Shown here piece after piece: positions 1 through 10,871 of a stretch of 64,000 bases of DNA (position 1 is its first letter; each line of letters begins with the position of its first letter). The stretch comes from Fomitopsis serialis (Eukaryota; Basidiomycota; Agaricomycetes; Polyporales; Fomitopsidaceae), in contig NW_025954964.1 in assembly GCF_022376445.1 (NCBI RefSeq), forward strand, positions 372,001-436,000. The letters run 5' to 3'. The notes beneath the pieces are model-generated. The model was not told the DNA's origin, made no database searches, and saw only the letters and a list, made by a program, of their open reading frames with translations. Both the position numbers and the translations under genes were made by a program.

Positions 1-540
1 GGTGTACATGGCCAAATGGGATGTTTTTGGGGTCATAAATAGCACTAATACATAGGATAGGCACCAGATGGTGGACATATGGATGATGTGGCCTATTTAG
101 GCAACATGTATCATCTGTCTATGCACCTCCACCTATGCCTAATATGGTAGGTATACCTGTCTCACCCTTACTGACATCGTATGCCTTGCCTGTATCAGTC
201 ATTATGGACTGAACTGTGATGCTCCCATGGGATACACACCATTGCCTGCGGTCATATACCATATCACAGTAGCTTAAGTCACTTTGTCAGACACAATTGC
301 TTGAAAAAACCAGTTGCAACTGGCAAAAGACCAGTCAGGACCAGTTGGGACCAGTTGGGACTGCATGTGCAGTTGCAACCAGTTGCAACCAGTCTTTGGA
401 GGCAACTGGACTGCAAAGGACTGGTCGCAGTCAGTCCAGTCCCAGTCCTACCATTTTGGGGTCAATCTAGGACCAGTCCCAGTCCCAGTCTTTCCTCCAA
501 GGGGTCAAAAGACTGGACTGGACTGGACTTTCAAACACTA
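1..540 (-). mobile_element. hAT-type MITE, partial copy (inverted relative to 3224-3763)
   Basis: Positions 1-540 are the reverse complement of 3224-3763 (p pairs with 3764-p), gapless and with only about one difference seen. The inner end at 540 carries the terminus TAGTGTTTGAAAGTCC read on the minus strand. About 300-540 is built from CCAGT/CAGTCC-type short repeats. The copy runs off the left edge; judged by the 748-bp full copy, some 208 bp are missing. TAGTG fits the hAT terminal consensus YARNG. It is non-coding and non-autonomous. Confidence 0.85.
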
Positions 541-1991
541 TGCGCAATACCCGTCGCTGCTAGATTCTTGCATGCAACTCCCGCCCGCCGTGAGTCTCTC
601 GCTCGTGGCCCTGACTCGTCTTGCTCGGCGCTCGACGCCCCGCCTGTGCCGTATCCAGGTATCTCCGTTCTTCCGTTCTTCCCTCGTTCGATGATGCTTG
701 CACTGGAGTACTCATAGGTCCGCACTTGATCAACGCCGTGTGGCACATCCGGTCCTCCTCGATCTCCTCGTATTGACGCCAGTACCTCGCCGAGCGAAGA
801 TGTTTGTCGCCTACCGACCACTGCAAGGCACGCGTCGCTCGCCGTATCGCTTCCACCCGTGAGTCCGACCTCCGCAGTCATACCTTGCACCTGCTCTGAT
901 GCTCGTGTTTCCATTCCAGTCCGCTCCTCGGGTCGCTGGTCCTCGTCCCCGACCACAAAGACTCGTTTCGGCACCGCCAGCAACTTTCCGACCTCCTCTC
1001 TCTCGGCACCGTGGCGATGCACCTGGTACTCGCGGTAGTCTGTCGTGTACGTCCTCGTCACAGCCTTGACCTTGGCCCATGACGTCCGCTGCCCTGACCC
1101 CCGCGCGTGCCTGTCTTGCGTACAGAGATCCTCGTATTCGACGCTAGTGACGGTCGTTGGCCCCGCTCCCCGAGTCCCATGCTCGCTTGCTTGGTTACTC
1201 GCCGGACTCCAGGCTCTGCCGGTTGAACGTTCGCTCCGGCTCTCGTATCCTGACCTCTCAAGTGTCCTCAGGTTGACGTTCACCTGACAGGCCCCGACCC
1301 TTGAAGTCGCTCGCCTATCTTCCGTCACGACACGCTCGTATACGCTGAACTGGTGCAGTGATGTTCGCCTAGCTGGTTGCTCGTGTCGCCCTCTGCTCGC
1401 CACTGCAACTCCTTCCGACCTGTCGTACTGGTGCGCCGTCGCTTGCTCCGAGTTCGCGCGACCAACAGTCGTGTCCGAAGGTACTGCGTCGCTGAACTGC
1501 GTCGCCTTGATCCTAGCGAGTCTATCTCCCGCGGGCTCGTCGACTCGCTCAAACGCCCTTGCTGTGAGTCGAAATACTTCGAGGAAGAGGTCGTCGAGTG
1601 AACGTAGACTGCTGTCCGATGTGCCTGTAGGTACCTGTGTCATAGAGCTTGCATTACCCATGTACATTTCCCAGCTACTTCCTCTACCCATCGTGTGTCG
1701 CCTTCCCGAGACGACAGTTACACCTCCGTGCGTGCCTCCAGATTGCTCGCGAGTCCTGAAATCGTCGGTGCTCGCGTTCATCCCAGGTCTCGTCGTCACG
1801 GTGAGGCTCTCGTGCGGGGTAGTTCCTTCGTGTTTCCTTGCCGTAAGACTTGCTACTCCATTCCAAAACTTGCGAAGCGTGAGTGGGCAGCCTCGGTGAA
1901 CATGCGAGCGTACGGTGACGTGGGCATCCGAGTCGGCTGTCCTGCCAGTACCACGAGAGGTGTCCTCGACTAAGTCGCTGCCCGTACGCAC
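531..1991 (-). pseudogene. Open 486-codon exon of an unrecognised gene, ended by a MITE
   Basis: A long open frame on the minus strand with mixed amino-acid composition; the middle (residues about 115-170) looks like folded protein with hydrophobic residues, the rest is rich in R, G, S, T and E. I recognise no domain. It opens at a GTG, so it is more likely an internal exon than a complete CDS. The last codons and the stop (TGA at 531-533) lie in the terminal repeat of the MITE that ends at 540, so the frame was cut by that insertion. The fragment at 4980-5607 on the same strand may be its 5' part. It could also be a chance open frame in GC-rich DNA. Confidence 0.35.
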
Positions 1992-2101
1992 AGGAACTCA
2001 CTGCTGTATGCGTGTCATTGGCTCCCGTCTCTGTCCGTCCGTGGCGGTGCTTGTGCGTATAGCTGGTCGAGTTTCGTGAATGCTGCGGCTCCGCATAGGC
2101 T

Positions 2102-2109
2102 CCGTGGAC
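2102..2109. repeat. 8-bp target-site duplication, left (CCGTGGAC)
   Basis: CCGTGGAC directly abuts the left terminus of the element at 2110 and recurs directly after its right terminus at 4980-4987. A perfect 8-bp duplication is the hallmark of hAT-type insertion. Confidence 0.9.
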
Positions 2110-2583
2110 TAGTGCAGAGCACGGGTCGTGGGAACCCGCACGGGTAGCGGGTACGGGTATGCCCGGGTACGGGTCCGGGTCACGTTTTTGTGACCCGGAC
2201 CAAACCCGTACCCGTGACCGTACCCGTCACTCGCGCAAACGCCCGACGCCACCTGCCGTGCTGCTGCCACCGACTCAAACAATCGCGACGCGCCAGAGGC
2301 AGTCTGCGCATCCCGCCGCGTGAACACGCGCGTCCGACGTCCTCTCACGCCCGGCCTCTCATTCCTGGCCCCTCTCCGCTGTCCGCTCTCGCCCGTCTCG
2401 CCCGTCTCACCCTGCACGCCGGACGCGTGTCGGCCACATGCGCAACCGCCGCACGGGCTGCGTTTGGACAACAACCACGCGGCGCTCGCGCCATCCCACT
2501 GCTCGAGCACAACGAGCCGGAACGCGCGACTTTGCAGCCGACGAATGGACGGCAGGCACACAAGCGAAGGACAGGCAAGGTGA

Positions 2584-2835
2584 GTGCCAAGCGGAGCGAG
2601 CAGACTGCCGAGGGTGGGAAAGCGAGCTGGCGAGTGGGTGGGGGGCGAGTGGGCGAGCGAGCAAGCGGGCGGGCTAGCGGGCGGGCGAGCGAGCGGGCGA
2701 GCAAGCGGGTGTGCGAGCTGGCAGGGAACCGGGCGGGAAACCAGGCAGGAAACCAGGCGGGAAACCGGGCGGGCGAGCGGGCGGGAAACCAGGCAAGCGG
2801 GAATCGCGAGCGGATGAGCAGGTGAGTAGTGGCAC
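2584..2835. repeat. GC-rich low-complexity tract (GCGGGCGAGC / GGGAAACCAGGC units)
   Basis: Degenerate tandem units such as GCGGGCGAGC, then GGCGGGAAACCAGGCAGGAAA-like units, inside element A. They give long, strongly biased frames (R/A/G/S or P/A/L rich) on both strands, which I do not treat as genes. Confidence 0.8.
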
Positions 2836-3215
2836 TTTCCCTCGTCTCCGTCCCTGACCTCCCACACTGGCTGCCACCCGACACCCGCCCGTTCCTCCAC
2901 AGATCGACACGCCCGGCGACCGCGAGCGTAACAACGCGGAAGACGCACCGCAGTCCATGCATTTGCGCATGCTGGACACTAGCCCGAAGACGAGGCGCGT
3001 TAGCACGCGCGGTCAGGCGGAGGGTGCGACGTACGTACCGGGACCACGACAAGGGCGGGACGGCTCGTACCATAACGTGTTGCGCGTACATCGCGCTATC
3101 GTCGGGCTGCTGCGCCCGACACTCAGCTACGTTCCGCCTCCCGATGTACCCGACTCTCGGTTTTTCACAGGCGTCCGTCAACATTGACACGTAAACACCT
3201 CGTCGGCCAGCTCGC

Positions 3216-3223
3216 TCGCCAGC
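3216..3223. repeat. 8-bp target-site duplication, left (TCGCCAGC)
   Basis: TCGCCAGC immediately precedes the MITE start at 3224 and is repeated immediately after its end at 3972-3979. Confidence 0.9.
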
Positions 3224-3971
3224 TAGTGTTTGAAAGTCCAGTCCAGTCCAGTCTTTTGACCCCTTGGAGGAAAGACTGGGACTGGGACTGGTCCTAGATT
3301 GACCCCAAAATGGTAGGACTGGGACTGGACTGACTGCGACCAGTCCTTTGCAGTCCAGTTGCCTCCAAAGACTGGTTGCAACTGGTTGCAACTGAACATG
3401 CAGTCCCAACTGGTCCCAACTGGTCCTGACTGGTCTTTTGCCAGTTGCAACTGGGTTTTTCAAGCAATTGTGTCTGACAAAGTGACTTAAGCTACTGTGA
3501 TATGGTATATGACCGCAGGCAATGGTGTGTATCCCATGGGAGCATCACAGTTCAGTCCATAATGACTGATACAGGCAAGGCATACGATGTCAGTAAGGGT
3601 GAGACAGGTATACCTACCATATTAGGCATAGGTGGAGGTGCATAGACAGATGATACATGTTGCCTAAATAGGCCACATCATCCATATGTCCACCATCTGG
3701 TGCCTATCCTATGTATTAGTGCTATTTATGACCCCAAAAACATCCCATTTGGCCATGTACACCAGCATATTAGGGGGGTGGCCAAAGACCAGTCGCAACT
3801 GGTTGCAACCAGTCTTTTGACCAGTCCCTCCAATTTGCCCAACCCTGGAAGACTGCAACTGGACTGGGTAGGACCAGTCCTACTTTGACCAGTCCAGTCC
3901 AGTCTTTCTAAGGCCAGTCCCAGTTCAGTCCCAGTCTTTTTCCAGTCCATGGACTGGACTTTCAAACACTA
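3224..3971. mobile_element. 748-bp hAT-type MITE, full length, nested in element A
   Basis: It starts TAGTGTTTGAAAGTCCAGTC and ends with the inverted form GACTGGACTTTCAAACACTA. The flanking TSD TCGCCAGC (3216-3223, 3972-3979) is perfect. Subterminal zones at both ends are made of CAGTCC/CCAGTC repeats; the centre is AT-rich and non-coding. TAGTG ends plus an 8-bp TSD place it with hAT elements. A partial inverted copy lies at 1-540 and an end fragment at 58364-58439. Confidence 0.93.
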
Positions 3972-3979
3972 TCGCCAGC
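3972..3979. repeat. 8-bp target-site duplication, right (TCGCCAGC)
   Basis: Direct repeat of 3216-3223, abutting the right end of the 748-bp MITE. Confidence 0.9.
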
Positions 3980-4979
3980 GCTCAATGTCGGCTTGCTTGT
4001 TGCCTCGCTCACCCGGCGCCCGCCATCTCGCTCGTCCGCACTCACACTTGCCCGTGTGCCCACCATCCCACTCGCCGACTGACTCGCCCTCTTGCTGTCT
4101 CGCGCAATGTCCCGCAGTAACAACCACAAGACGAACGCACAGATGACTGTTACGCCCACACACCTCCACGGCCTCTCACTTATGGCTCCTCTCGCACGCG
4201 CCCTCTCGCCTGCGCTCTCGTCTACTCGGTCAGCCTCCCCGCCGCGTGGTATCCGTGCAGTACGACGGTTCGTCACTGCAGTCCTCGTTGAACGAGGTTC
4301 AGACGATGCGCGGGGACCGGTGGACTCGCCGCCTTGCAGCCCTCACACTGGCCAAGTGGCTCGCCATACGAACGAGCTACATGGCCCAGTAGGTATTCCA
4401 TTTCCAGAGACAGCCGCACTCGCGTATTCGTGATGTGCCACCTCATCCATCACACGTACGATTGCGCCGGACATTCGCCGTGCCTCGCAGTGGGAATACC
4501 GCGCAGAACACGGCCACCGCTTGCGCAACAATGACTGAATTGCCATGTCGCGACGGTCGCATCTCGTCATGTCCGATGTCACGGACGCTCGCCTGGACGA
4601 CCAGTCCCCTCGCAGATACCGGGGCACTGACACTGCAGAACGAGAGTCAGCCCAGCGGGCTCAATGACTCAGTCTCAATCTGCAAAGCCCAGCATCGCGG
4701 CTGGGCTGTCCGTCGTCGCTGCCGTACGCCAATCTCGAGCGACCCTGGGCGGGCGACGGTAGCAACACGGTCGCCCATGCGATCGTGCACCCAATCATCC
4801 ACGTGTCCACACACCCACCACCCTGCGGACCCGCCTACTTGCCCGCAGACCCGTGGACCCGCCCTGGACCCGCATGGACCCGGGCAAAACCCGTACCCGC
4901 TGTCGCGGGTCCGTACCCGGGCGGGTAGGGGTACGGGTACACCTCGGGACACCCGCGGGTGTACCCGTGCTCTGCCCTA

Positions 4980-4987
4980 CCGTGGAC
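4980..4987. repeat. 8-bp target-site duplication, right (CCGTGGAC)
   Basis: Direct repeat of 2102-2109, abutting the right end of element A. Confidence 0.9.
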
Positions 4988-5607
4988 TGGGCAATGGTGC
5001 TGCTTGCGACGGATATGTGCGTTGCGAGACAGTCGTCGCCTGCATGTCCCGTCATTCGCTCGAAGCTCACCGCCGCGTGTCCCGTGGCTCGTTCGCTCGT
5101 CTGGGTTGCAGATGCTGATGCCGTGAAGAAGCCGTTGAGTGCGTACATGCTGTCGTCTCTGAGACAACTACTCTCCCACTCCGTAATAGACTTGAACCGT
5201 ACCGTTGCGCCAGTTGATCTCGCGACTACGTCCGCTTCGCATGCAAGTGTGGATTCCGCATGCACTGTAACAGTGGACTGGTAATGGAGGTTGAAGTAAA
5301 TGTTGGCTCGCCTGTACACAGTCCCTGTAGTGACCCTGGCCGTGTCTGGATCGCGCGCGAGCCCGAGTCGTTCCGCATGTGATGTACTCGTAGTAGATGC
5401 CAGTGGGGAATGAATGGATTGGATTGTGTATGCTCGCCTGTGCTGTGGGTGCAATGACGCGAAGCCGTAGGCGGAGCGGAAGAAGCACGAATAAGGTACC
5501 ACCCCTCGCGGTGGGCTCCAGTTGTGTAGCTCGGGAGTGGGATACCCCCGGGCGCGATGATGTTCGAGGGGTGGGGTGATCCGTTGCTTCGGGGGTAGAG
5601 GTGACAT
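4980..5607 (-). pseudogene. 5' part of an unrecognised gene interrupted by element A
   Basis: A minus-strand frame with ATG at 5605-5607 runs about 205 codons to the element A boundary. If element A and one TSD copy are removed, the same frame continues from 2101 down to a TGA at 1998-2000, about 35 further codons. That continuity, together with the perfect TSD, suggests the element landed in a transcribed or coding stretch. The protein is rich in T, S, R and H; I recognise no domain. Linkage to the 486-codon frame at 531-1991 would need a splice I could not place in phase. Confidence 0.3.
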
Positions 5608-5764
5608 GGGTGGATCGGAATATACTATGAAAGTGAAGGGGGGACGTGCCGGGGAGTGATCTCACAACGATGCCTCAGGCTCGCTGACCTCGTCCTCGGT
5701 TCTCCAAGCCTCGCAGATCCCTCTGTTTCCGACTCGTTCTCTCGCTCCGCAGTCACTACGCTTG

Positions 5765-6062
5765 CTGAACTCGTTCCGCGGTTACCTCGTTCTCGTTCCG
5801 TGGTTGCCCTCCTTGTTCCGCAGGTTCCTGTGCTCGTTCCGCGAGCTCCTAAGCTAGCCCTGCTGATCCTCGTACTCGTTCCGCGAGCTCCTACGCTCGT
5901 TCCGCGAGCTCCTATCTCGTTCCGCGAGTTCCTATGCTCGTTCCGCGAGCTCCTAAGCAGGTCCTGCTGATCCTTATACTCGTTCCGCGGGGCCCTATGC
6001 TCGTTCCGCGAGGTCCTATGCTCGTTCCGCAAATCCCTGTACTTGTTCCGCGAGTCCTTGTC
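5765..6062. repeat. Minisatellite, 21-bp unit (CTCGTTCCGCGAGCTCCTATG type)
   Basis: About a dozen imperfect copies of a unit with core CTCGTTCCGCGAGCTCCTA. Because 21 is a multiple of three, the minus strand stays open as a degenerate 7-residue repeat of the RNEHRTS type (frame 5625-6032). I take this as tandem-repeat DNA, not a demonstrated gene. Confidence 0.85.
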
Positions 6063-6428
6063 CCCGATTACGTGGCGCTGCGTTTGTCCGAAAGATTCTT
6101 CATCCCGAGTCGGTCAACACTGACTGACCCAGGGAGCCTCTCCCCGCTCCAGCGAGTGTATGGGGAATGCGCGAGCTATGCTCGCAGATCTCTAGATTCA
6201 AGGTGGGGAGAGCTGAGATATGTACAAGTCTTCGTGGCACTGTATGCCACGAAAGCTGACTAAGACTAGGTACTTGCCATATATGGTAGGAAAGCCCAAA
6301 TCGTACCAAGTCCATGAAGTACAGTAGAAGTAAGGAACCGGAGGGAATGATGAATACTGTCCATGAGCTCGGAGGGAATGGCATTGTCCAGAGAGCCAAA
6401 AAATGGGTGAGATACGTACTGTCCAAGC
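6063..6428. other. Intergenic stretch, no gene recognised
   Basis: No convincing coding frame. A small hairpin at about 6231-6256 has arms TTCGTGGCA and TGCCACGAA around a short loop; its role is unknown. Confidence 0.5.
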
Positions 6429-7179
6429 CTATGCGGGAGGCACTCCCCACAGCGCGTTACAATACTTATCGGCAGATAGCACATCGAGCCCCGAGCTCGA
6501 CATACTTCCTACACGATGGATGGGTGTTGCATAAGGAGTAGGAGACATGCCAGTCATGCTCGTTTGCACGCCGGACACGTCGTGCGTCGTGACGCGGCTG
6601 GGCTTGTTAGCCAGCTTGTCACGCGTAGTCCGTGGCCCCGAGGATTCGCCACTGGCAGGCGCAACGATCTCGATGCTCGATGTACCATCTATCAGCCTGG
6701 GCTGCAGACGCAAGGGTGTCGATACGGGTGGCGAAGGGGGTATCCTAGTAGAGTCATGAAGCTCTCCGGATACGCCATCATGCGAGGCGGAGATGGCGGT
6801 AGCGCACACGTCAAGTGATGGACTCGGCGTATCCGCTGCGCGCAATGGGATAGTGATAGATTGAGACATAGGAGACGTACGGATTGTGCTCGCTTGCACA
6901 CCAAACACATCGTGCGTCGTGATGCCACTGACCTCGCTAGTCAGTCCGTTGTGTCGTATGTTCAGCACCTCGCAAGGTTCGCTGACAGTGGGTACAACAA
7001 TATCACTGATCGTTGTACCAACTGCAGGTGCCCGGGGTGAACACGTATGCATCGAGACGGAAGTTTGAGGGATGGCTGCGAGCAAGCTAGGGCTTGCTTC
7101 GCGTGCGCTCATAGATATGGCAGTGGTGGATACGTCGAGTGTTGGGCTCGACGTATCCGCAGTGTGCGATGGTAGCGGA
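6429..7179 (-). pseudogene. Decayed continuation of the repeat-protein gene
   Basis: A minus-strand frame covers 7286-6429, offset by one frame from the end of the gene at 7180-9393. It carries the same kind of units: three related segments around T-[PS]-S-x-x-L-D-V and S-H-D-G-[AV]-S-G-E, which also occurs at the end of the upstream frame. The change of frame at about 7180-7230 suggests a one-base frameshift or an unrecognised splice. Function unknown. Confidence 0.45.
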
Positions 7180-9393
7180 CTAGAATGAGGCGGCCTGGTA
7201 GAGCTCGGGGTCCTCCCCAGATGCACCGTCGTGTGAAGTACAGACAGCAGGTGCATTTGCCATGCTGAAACACACGCCCAGTGCACTGTAATTGACGTCA
7301 GAAAAGTGCACGACAGATTTCACATTTGTTGTGCTGCTTTCAGACGAAGACACTGGTACCCTTGCGCGTACGCCAGGCGTGTGGGTAACTTCGTCGGCAG
7401 TGCACACATCGAGCGAGAGTTTTGGTGTGTTCACTGCGCACCGTTCCGTCGAGGAAGGACAGAACACCTTGGGCATGCTGTGCAGCACACCAGCCGGGTC
7501 ACCGTGCATAGGAGAGGGTGCAACATCTGAGTCGCCCTGGAACACAGATGTTCCATCTTTGTGGCAAACAGCGCGCACGACGAGCTCCACGTTTGTCGGT
7601 ACGCGTGTCGGCGCGGGTACTGGAAGTGGAGGTGGAGATGTGGGTACGTCCCTCAAGGACGTGCCTTCACTCCTCGAACCTCTGTGCTGATCAGTAGCGT
7701 GCACGTCAAGCGAATGACTCGGTGTACTCACTATGCGATGAGCAATCGTACATGATTGGGACACGTTGGACATGCAGCTCAGTGCATCCGCCGTGTCGCC
7801 TTGCGAAATGGAGGGTACGACCAGGAGGTCGTCCCATAGCCCAAGCGTGCCATTTTCACGGTTAGTCACGCATACAATGACCTTGTTGTTTGTCGATATG
7901 CGTGCTGGCGAAGGCACTAGCGAGAGGATGGGCACGTCGGACACGCCGCTCTGCGCATCCGCTGTGTTGCCATACAGGGTAGTGGGTACAACATGCGAGT
8001 TGTCCCGAAATGCGGAGGTCCTGTCTTCGTGACCAGCAGGGCGCACGATGAGCTTCTCGTTCGTCGATATGCCTGCTGGTGCGGGCACTGGAATGGGCGG
8101 CGGCGAGCGGGGTACGTCCAATAAGGGCATACCTTTGGTCTCCGAGCCTTTCTGCTCGCTCTCTCTACTTGCGCCGCACCCTTCCTCCTCCTCCTCTTTT
8201 GCATTCTCCTGCTCCTTCAGATTCTCCTCGCAGCCTCCTCGCTCCTCATTCCTTCCGTTCTGGGCGGTCCTATCGCTCGGCGCTGGACTTGCACACGCGT
8301 GGTGCAAGTCCTGGGTTGCGCGGCTTGATTGCATGTTGCCAGAGCCGCGGGTTGTCGATACGGGGTCGCCAGAATCAAGACGCAAAGGGTCCAAGTCGAG
8401 GACTGGGCTGCCAGAGGAAGGATGGGAGCCCAGGAGCGAAGGGGAGGGCGGTCTTGTACCGCTCGAAGGGTCTTCACGCACCGCTGGCTGAACTGGCGGT
8501 AGTTCAGCTAGCCAGTCGCGGATTCGTGCCTGCCTGCCCGTTAGGACAGGACGCACATCTTGATGCGCGTTTGGGCGGTTGAGACAGATGCCCGGAGGGA
8601 GGTCGTCGGCGAGGTGGTGGCGGTCGAGAGTAGAGCTCTGGGTGCTAGCTCTCTGAGCGCTCACAGCCGACGTGGGCTCGTGACGCTCAACACTCCTGGT
8701 GTTGAGTGCATCGCCGGCCGTGTCGTTGCTCACGTCGAGCGCGTTGCTCGACTGATGAAATATATTTTTGATGTCGCAGCTCATTTCTGAGCGCGCGACG
8801 CGTGAACTTGCGAGTTCTGTCCCGTTCTCGCTGGGCACAACATCGTATTGTGTGCCTATCCCTTCTCGGGCGCACGTACGGGTCGGCTCGACCTCTCACT
8901 GGCTGAACTCGGGTTCAGGCTCGGCGACGGGGGCGCCATCGAGCGTAGCGCATGCACCACTCTTGACAGTGGTGCCGAGCTTTGTCGGTGGGGCTGGAGC
9001 AGACGGAGGCGGAGTCTCCTGGCGGCTCTGAGCTGGCTCGACCTTGTGCTCGAGCTCCTCAGCGCACGGTGCCCGTTCAACCTCGTGGTCGGACGGGGCC
9101 TGCTCCATGGGTGCTCCGGCTGAGTTCTCGTGGTCGGAGGACTCAGTCCGGGCGGTCTTTGTGCGGGAAGACTGACTACGGCTGCTGGCCTCAGACAACG
9201 TGGCGTCGACCATTGCCAGCAGTTCGGCCTCGAGTTGCTTGGACTCATTGAGGGCCTTGTTGATCCGCTCTTGACTTGCGGCGCGCTTCGCTCGGACTTC
9301 CGTGCGCAATGCCTTCAGCTTGCTGCGGGTTCCACTTTGGGGCCCACGGCTGCTGCGCGTGGGCTCGGAAGTGTTGGGTGTCGACTCAGACAT
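7180..9393 (-). CDS. Unrecognised disordered protein with internal repeats (about 715 aa)
   Basis: ATG at 9391-9393, exon 1 to 8900, a 69-nt intron 8899-8831 (GTGAGA...CAG), exon 2 from 8830 to the stop at 7180-7182. The splice keeps the frame. The first 165 residues are charged (S, R, E, K) with a stretch at about 25-70 that could form a coiled coil. After an acidic run (EEEEEG) come at least three units of about 63-95 residues, each starting D-V-P, then S-P-P-P-x-P-V-P-A-P and T-N-x-x-L-[IV]-V-R. No catalytic motif, signal peptide or membrane span is visible. Similar units continue out of frame in 6429-7179, so the 3' end may be truncated. It resembles a rapidly evolving low-complexity protein; function unknown. 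Confidence 0.55.
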
Positions 9394-10510
9394 CTTCTTG
9401 AGGATTTGCTGAGTTGACTAGAGGGTTTCAGATAGCATAGAGTTCGATATTTCGAGAGTTGTTGTTGTTGCCTAGTAGCAGTAGATTCCTCAAACAGAAT
9501 AGAAGCCTGTTAAGCAGAGGAGTGCAAAAAAGTGTAACACACTCAATATCACGCCCGCAGATGCACTGTATCCAATCTCTATTATGTGAGAGAAGTCTAC
9601 AGACTGAGCATCGTAAGGCAAGTGATTAAAGAGTAAGTTGCCCAAAACGAGTAAGTGCGCTGGCGCGCAATATGAGTAGAACGAGCAAACATATGCAAAC
9701 ATACATGATTAGATATGCTGTATTGGGCAAGTCTTGATAACCCCCATTTAGGCCCGTGACAGTCACGCCCAGCATTGGCCTTCACTAAGTCGTTGTTGCC
9801 GTGACTCAGTGGTTCTTCGAGCATAGAAAATTTTGGTGCAGAGTCAGATTAACTCATGGAATGATGAATTAGACAGTGGCAGACTCTGTAGAGCTACTTC
9901 GGAGCAGGGACTCGAGTGCAGACTCTCGTATTCTACACTATCCTACACCTGTGAATGACATACTACAGTTCATGACAGTGACTCCTCCGACGGAGACCGT
10001 CGCAGAGGGCGCAGAGGGTGCGAGGGTTGAGCAATGATGTCTTCAGCGATGTTGTAGTCGAACCATGGAGCATCGGCCCGTGTGCTGTGTAGGTTGCGAG
10101 TCTCCCGGGTCGGAAAGAGACCGGAAGGAATCGATGGTGTCGGTAGAAATGACGGGCGGGGGCTGTTGGCAAGCGGAAGGGAGGGCGGTGCGACGATTCG
10201 GGTCTGGAGGGGATGTACGAGCTCAGATACTCGTAGGGGCACTGTAACACAGTCGGAGGAGGGTGGTGGAGTCGTCCCACAACGCAGAGGCTCGGAATGA
10301 ACACGTAGAAACTCGTTGAAGCCGGATGAAACACAGAGAGCCAGAAGGAAACACGGTGCTCGTTGAAGGTGAACGCGGTGATCTATTCGCAACACAGTAA
10401 ACACAGTAAACGCAGAACGCAGTGAGAAACGCAGGGAATCGCAGTTGAGCTCGCTCTCTACTCCTAGGTGGTAGGTAGGTAGGATCTCCCCCCGTCCGGT
10501 CCCCGGCTCC
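9394..10510. other. Region without a recognised gene
   Basis: 9400-9960 is moderately AT-rich with no long frame. 9970-10404 has short overlapping frames on both strands, none with convincing splice structure. It is the upstream side of the minus-strand gene starting at 9393, so its promoter should lie within 9394-9600, but I see no clear TATA box. Confidence 0.4.
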
Positions 10511-10871
10511 CTCCCTTATGTTCCCTCCGGCTCTATCTCCCACGCCTCCGCCTCGCTGGCTCCTCTCCCCGTACTCTCCTGTTCCTTCCGGGTCCTCTCG
10601 GGCCCTCCTCCCGTCCCCCTTCGTCCCACCAGTTCCCATCCTCCCCTCCCTCCGTGCCATGTCATCCTCCATGCCCCTCAATCTGCTCGCCACCGTCCAC
10701 ATCTGCCGGTACTTCCTCCTACTGGAAGTGCTTCGACATGAACGGGCCGCTGAGCCACACCTCGATATGTCCTCGCCTGGCACCTGGCTCGTGTGGGGTC
10801 ACGGCGTCCGCTGGCTTCTGGTACGCATGCCCCCGCTTGTCCCTTCCACCGCTTGACTCTCGTCCTAGCGC

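Larger units (their letters stand above)
2110..4979. mobile_element. hAT-type non-autonomous element, GC-rich copy (element A)
   Basis: Left terminus TAGTGCAGAGCACGGGT (2110-2126); the right terminus read inward on the minus strand is TAGGGCAGAGCACGGGT (4963-4979). The TSD is CCGTGGAC at 2102-2109 and 4980-4987. Subterminal zones (about 2120-2230 and 4790-4970) are full of ACGGGT/ACCCGT hexamers, including a hairpin at about 2185-2205. No transposase is visible inside; overlapping frames in 2100-3460 on both strands reflect GC-rich simple sequence. A 748-bp MITE is nested inside, leaving about 2.11 kb of original element. The termini match element B at 26549-28481. Confidence 0.88.

Noticed and set aside
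2100..3463. Long open frames on both strands (up to 372 codons)
   Set aside because: They lie inside element A over GC-rich simple sequence and the MITE, have strongly biased composition (P/A/L/R/S) and overlap each other; nothing suggests selection on protein.
1..3763. A 3.76-kb composite element with 540-bp terminal inverted repeats
   Set aside because: The right arm belongs to a 748-bp MITE that continues to 3971 with its own TSD; the arms are two separate MITE copies in opposite orientation.
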